Assembly (NCBI GenBank): GCA_002400885.1 | Contig: NVRM01000009.1 | Span: 1-43,510, forward strand | Direction: 5' to 3' | Origin: Flavobacteriaceae bacterium | GTDB taxonomy: Bacteria; Bacteroidota; Bacteroidia; Flavobacteriales; Flavobacteriaceae | Length of the DNA: 43,510 bases | Shown here: in pieces, positions 40,835-43,510 of the stretch | How positions within the stretch are numbered: position 1 is the first letter of the stretch | How the letters are laid out: each line of letters opens with the position of its first letter | The notes under the pieces: generated by a model | Database searches by the model: none | Seen by the model: the letters and a program-made list of their open reading frames with translations, nothing else | Told to the model about the DNA's origin: nothing | Made by a program: the position numbers and the translations under genes

Positions 40835-41221
40835 ATGAGAGAAAGAATCCCCCGATTACTTTATATAGATGATGAACCGTTTAATTTAGAATTATTTCAA
40901 CTTACTTTTTTTGGAAGCATAGAAGTATTGATAGCTTCTTCGGCGAGTGATGCTCTTAAAATATTAGAAAAAGACACTGCTATAGATTTGGTAATTGCTG
41001 ATTTGGAAATGCCCACTACTTCGGGAATTGAATTTATAAAAACAGCAAAAGTATTATATACCGAAATTCCTTTTTATGTGCTATCAGGTTACGATTATTT
41101 CGAAGAATGTGAGGAGCTAGAAGTGGTGTCAGGTTTTTTTCAGAAACCATTTAAAAAAGAAGAGATTTTAACTCTAAGTAGAAAAATCATAAAAGAATCA
41201 CAAAGAGAAATCATACGCTAA
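40835..41221 (+). CDS. Single-domain response regulator
   Basis: The product is 128 residues made only of a receiver domain. Acidic pocket D12/D13 (YIDDEP), phospho-acceptor D56 (VIADLEMP), S84 (VLSGYD) and K104 (FFQKPF) are present. No output domain follows, so it acts by protein contact or as a phosphate relay. It is directly downstream of the histidine kinase. It starts at ATG 40835. Confidence 0.93.
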   Translation: MRERIPRLLYIDDEPFNLELFQLTFFGSIEVLIASSASDALKILEKDTAIDLVIADLEMPTTSGIEFIKTAKVLYTEIPFYVLSGYDYFEECEELEVVSGFFQKPFKKEEILTLSRKIIKESQREIIR

Positions 41222-41231
41222 TAATAAAAAT

Positions 41232-41269
41232 AAAAAACCTTGTTGGAGATATTTCCAACAAGGTTTTTT
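41232..41269 (+). terminator. Bidirectional terminator between response regulator and prfC
   Basis: A perfect 16 bp stem (AAAAAACCTTGTTGGA at 41232-41247 with 41254-41269, 6-base loop) with T-tracts on both strands, between convergent genes. Confidence 0.95.
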
Positions 41270-41280
41270 ATGAATTCCCT

Positions 41281-42870
41281 TTATTCAAATTCACTTGTAA
41301 AGTGAAGTTTAACACTTGGGTATTTGCTCTGAGTCATTTCGATGGAAAAAGCAGAATCTGCTAAAAACACCAATTGATTGCGTTTGTCTTTTGCTAAATA
41401 ACGTTGTTTAACTCTTTTAAACTCTTTAAATTCTTCGCTACTTTCGTCATCACATTGTACCCAACAGGCTTTGTGAATGTTGATGTTTTCGTAAGAACAT
41501 TTAGCTCCGTATTCATGCTCTAAACGGTATTGGATTACTTCATACTGTAAGGCTCCAACCGTTCCTATTACTTTTCTTCCATTTAAGTCTAAGGTAAATA
41601 ACTGTGCGACTCCTTCATCCATTAACTGATCCAAACCTTTGTGTAATTGTTTAGATTTTAAAGGGTCTGCATTGTTTACATATCTAAAGTGTTCCGGAGA
41701 AAAAGCAGGAATTCCTTTATAATGTAATATTTCACCTTCGGTTAAAGTATCACCTATTTTAAAGTTTCCTGTGTCGTGTAATCCTACAATATCGCCTGGG
41801 AAAGACTCATCCACAATTTGTTTCTTTTCTGCAAAGAATGTATTGGGACTAGAGAATTTCATTTTTTTATTGTTTCGCACATGTAAATAATTGGCGTTAC
41901 GTTTAAATGTTCCTGAAACGATTTTTAAAAAGGCCAAACGATCTCTGTGTTTTGGATCCATGTTTGCATGGATTTTAAATACAAAGGCGGTCATTTTTTC
42001 TTCTTTAGAATCTACCATTCGGATGTCTGACATTTTTGGTTGTGGAGTAGGAGCAATATCTACAAAACAATCCAATAATTCCTTGACTCCAAAATTATTT
42101 AAAGCAGAACCGAAAAATACCGGTTGTAATTCGGCATCTAAGTATTCTTGTTGATTAAAAGCAGGATATACTTCCGTGACTAATTCTAATTCTTCTCTCA
42201 GTGTTTCCGCAGCCTCATGCCCTATAATACTGTCTAGTTCTGGATTGTTGATATCGTCAAATTCTACTCCCTTTGAAACCGTTTGTTTGTTATCGCCAGA
42301 ATAGATGTTGATTTTCTTTTCCCAAATATTGTAAATTCCCTGAAAATCGTATCCCATTCCAATAGGGAAACTTAGCGGAGTAACACGTAATCCTAATTTT
42401 TGTTCCACTTCATCCAATAGATCAAAGGCGTCTTTACCTTCTCTATCCATTTTATTGATAAAAACAATGATAGGTATTTTACGCATTCTACACACTTCTA
42501 CTAGCTTTTCAGTCTGTGCTTCCACACCTTTGGCGACGTCAATTACTACAATTACGCTATCTACAGCGGTCAGTGTTCTAAAAGTGTCTTCCGAAAAATC
42601 CTTATGTCCAGGGGTGTCAAGAATGTTTATTTTCTTATCCTTATAAATAAAAGCAAGTACCGATGTGGCTACAGAAATACCACGTTGGCGTTCTATTTCC
42701 ATAAAATCGGAGGTCGCTCCTTTCTTAATTTTATTGTTTTTTACGGCCCCAGCTTCTTGAATTGCTCCTCCAAAAAGTAAGAGTTTTTCTGTCAAGGTAG
42801 TTTTTCCCGCATCTGGATGCGAAATAATACCAAAAGTACGGCGTCGTTGTATTTCTTCTAAAAAAGTCAT
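41281..42870 (-). CDS. prfC: Peptide chain release factor 3
   Basis: The product is 529 residues from ATG 42870; an upstream ATG at 42891 adds seven residues, but MTFLEEIQRRRTFGIISHPDAGKTTL is the usual N-terminus. GTPase motifs: HPDAGKTT (18-25), DTPGHKDF with the catalytic His kept, NKMD, and the RF3-specific RGISVATSV switch. C-terminal domains II and III have the RF3 blocks (FFGSALNNFGV, GTVGALQYEV). RF3 recycles RF1/RF2 from ribosomes after termination. A MarR gene precedes it in the same direction, 72 bases upstream. Confidence 0.96.
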   Translation of the reverse strand: MTFLEEIQRRRTFGIISHPDAGKTTLTEKLLLFGGAIQEAGAVKNNKIKKGATSDFMEIERQRGISVATSVLAFIYKDKKINILDTPGHKDFSEDTFRTLTAVDSVIVVIDVAKGVEAQTEKLVEVCRMRKIPIIVFINKMDREGKDAFDLLDEVEQKLGLRVTPLSFPIGMGYDFQGIYNIWEKKINIYSGDNKQTVSKGVEFDDINNPELDSIIGHEAAETLREELELVTEVYPAFNQQEYLDAELQPVFFGSALNNFGVKELLDCFVDIAPTPQPKMSDIRMVDSKEEKMTAFVFKIHANMDPKHRDRLAFLKIVSGTFKRNANYLHVRNNKKMKFSSPNTFFAEKKQIVDESFPGDIVGLHDTGNFKIGDTLTEGEILHYKGIPAFSPEHFRYVNNADPLKSKQLHKGLDQLMDEGVAQLFTLDLNGRKVIGTVGALQYEVIQYRLEHEYGAKCSYENINIHKACWVQCDDESSEEFKEFKRVKQRYLAKDKRNQLVFLADSAFSIEMTQSKYPSVKLHFTSEFE

Positions 42871-42942
42871 GCTCAAAAAATTAAGCCGCAAAGATAGTAT
42901 TTATAGTTTCAAATGGCAATTTGCAGAAGGAGAAAGCGCTAT

Positions 42943-43389
42943 TTATTCGCGCATTTTATCTAAAAGACGGTTTAGCTCTGTGATTTCTGTTTCTGAAAGG
43001 TGATGTAGGCTATTGTCTAAGTTGATTTCCAAGACATCTATTGTCGTCAAAATATCCAATCCTTTTTTGGTGATTTTAATATCTTTTTGTCGTCTGTCGT
43101 TTTTACATTCAACGCGATCTACCAATTTTTTAGCAAACAAACGATCAATCATACGACTAATGTCTGAGTTTTTATCCACCATGCGTTCTTTTATGAGTCC
43201 AATACTAGCCGTTTTTGGATATTGTCCTCTTAATATACGTAGCGTGTTAAACTGAGCGATAGATAACTTATGGGGTTTAATAATTTGATTCATTTTATCC
43301 ATCAGGTAAACATTGGTCAAATATACATTCACCCTAGCTTTTAGATATTCGCTTCTAAAATTACTTTGTAAGTCGTCCTTTATGCTCAA
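42943..43389 (-). CDS. MarR family transcriptional regulator
   Basis: The product is 148 residues, all helical apart from a winged helix (about 50-115): QFNTLRILRGQYPKTASIGLIKERMVDKNSDISRMIDRLFAKKLVDRVECKNDRRQKDIKITKKG, with the wing residues DRRQ. MarR regulators are dimeric repressors released by ligands or oxidation. No cysteine typical of OhrR is at the N-terminus. A consensus promoter lies upstream with a long inverted repeat over its -33 box, suggesting autoregulation and control of a divergent gene beyond the window. Confidence 0.92.
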   Translation of the reverse strand: MSIKDDLQSNFRSEYLKARVNVYLTNVYLMDKMNQIIKPHKLSIAQFNTLRILRGQYPKTASIGLIKERMVDKNSDISRMIDRLFAKKLVDRVECKNDRRQKDIKITKKGLDILTTIDVLEINLDNSLHHLSETEITELNRLLDKMRE

Positions 43390-43411
43390 TTTAGTTGTTT
43401 TAATGCCTGCA

Positions 43412-43442
43412 CAAATCTAAATATAAATTTATTGAAAGCAAA
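43412..43442 (-). promoter_or_regulatory. Promoter of the MarR gene
   Basis: On the minus strand TTTG (43442-43439), exactly 19 bases, then TAGATTTG (43419-43412), 22 bases before the start codon. A perfect match to the Bacteroidota consensus. Confidence 0.8.
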
Positions 43443-43470
43443 AGAATGTTTCCATTTATTTGCTTTCAAT
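43431..43470. promoter_or_regulatory. Candidate MarR operator (12 bp inverted repeat)
   Basis: ATTGAAAGCAAA (43431-43442) and its exact inverse TTTGCTTTCAAT (43459-43470) flank 16 bases; each half is itself a near-palindrome (TTGnnnnCAA). The first half contains the -33 box of the MarR promoter. 43471-43510 shows no gene. Confidence 0.6.
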
Positions 43471-43510
43471 TATTCGTTTGTTACTGCTGTTCTATGGCTA
43501 ATTTTATACT

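Noticed and set aside
41281-42891. Longer prfC start at 42891
   Set aside because: RF3 proteins start near MTFLEEIQRRRTFGI; the extra seven residues have no counterpart.

Overview
The window is low-GC DNA from a member of the Bacteroidota, most likely a marine-type Flavobacteriaceae. Supporting signs are the Bacteroidota promoter signature (TTTG, about 19 bases, then TAnnTTTG) found repeatedly before start codons, a PorP/SprF protein, DUF6702, an EF-G-like paralogue and a MutS2 without Smr as known from this group, and very few Shine-Dalgarno sites. No IS element, prophage, tRNA, rRNA or CRISPR array was seen. Most of the window is ordinary chromosomal housekeeping and envelope biogenesis.

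Layout. 1-4801: an EF-G-like GTPase cut by the window edge, a lipoprotein exo-muramidase (NamZ/DUF1343), a divergent LolC/E-FtsX type permease and cystathionine beta-synthase. 4802-6064: a 1.26 kb gene-free stretch with a terminator, a good promoter and a dense set of hairpins leading into porP/sprF and an OmpA-PD40 gene (6065-8586). 8649-12948 (minus): CDF metal transporter, argS, serine hydrolase. 13183-16203 (plus): a SatD-like protein with a DUF3307 membrane partner behind GGTTATAA repeats, a Cys-cluster protein and a secreted thioredoxin. 16262-22954 (minus): two tandem M1 peptidases, DUF6702 and two CarboxypepD-reg proteins. 23080-31945: pepE (plus), then minus-strand genes for oxidative defence (ahpC, tpx), dgkA, ftsK, lolA, lptF/G, ribB and a DUF4369 lipoprotein. 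32200-33857 (plus): MATE exporter and a small acidic protein. 33934-38149 (minus): an envelope cluster (small membrane protein, tandem-OmpA protein, HhH protein) and mutS2. 38208-41221 (plus): ung and a histidine kinase/response regulator pair. 41281-43389 (minus): prfC and a MarR regulator.

How the genes fit together. Several concern the envelope: lipoprotein sorting (LolC/E-like permease, LolA), LPS export (LptF/G), peptidoglycan turnover or anchoring (NamZ, two OmpA proteins), the type IX/gliding-associated PorP-SprF family, and secreted peptidases. ahpC and tpx supply peroxide defence; ung and mutS2 share a compact divergent promoter region.

The least explained parts are the structured RNA-like leader at about 5160-5640, the SatD/DUF3307 operon with its repeats (SatD has class III cyclase-like motifs; DUF3307 has four i,i+4 His/Asp pairs), the long dyad before the thioredoxin gene, and the cluster at 33934-35809.
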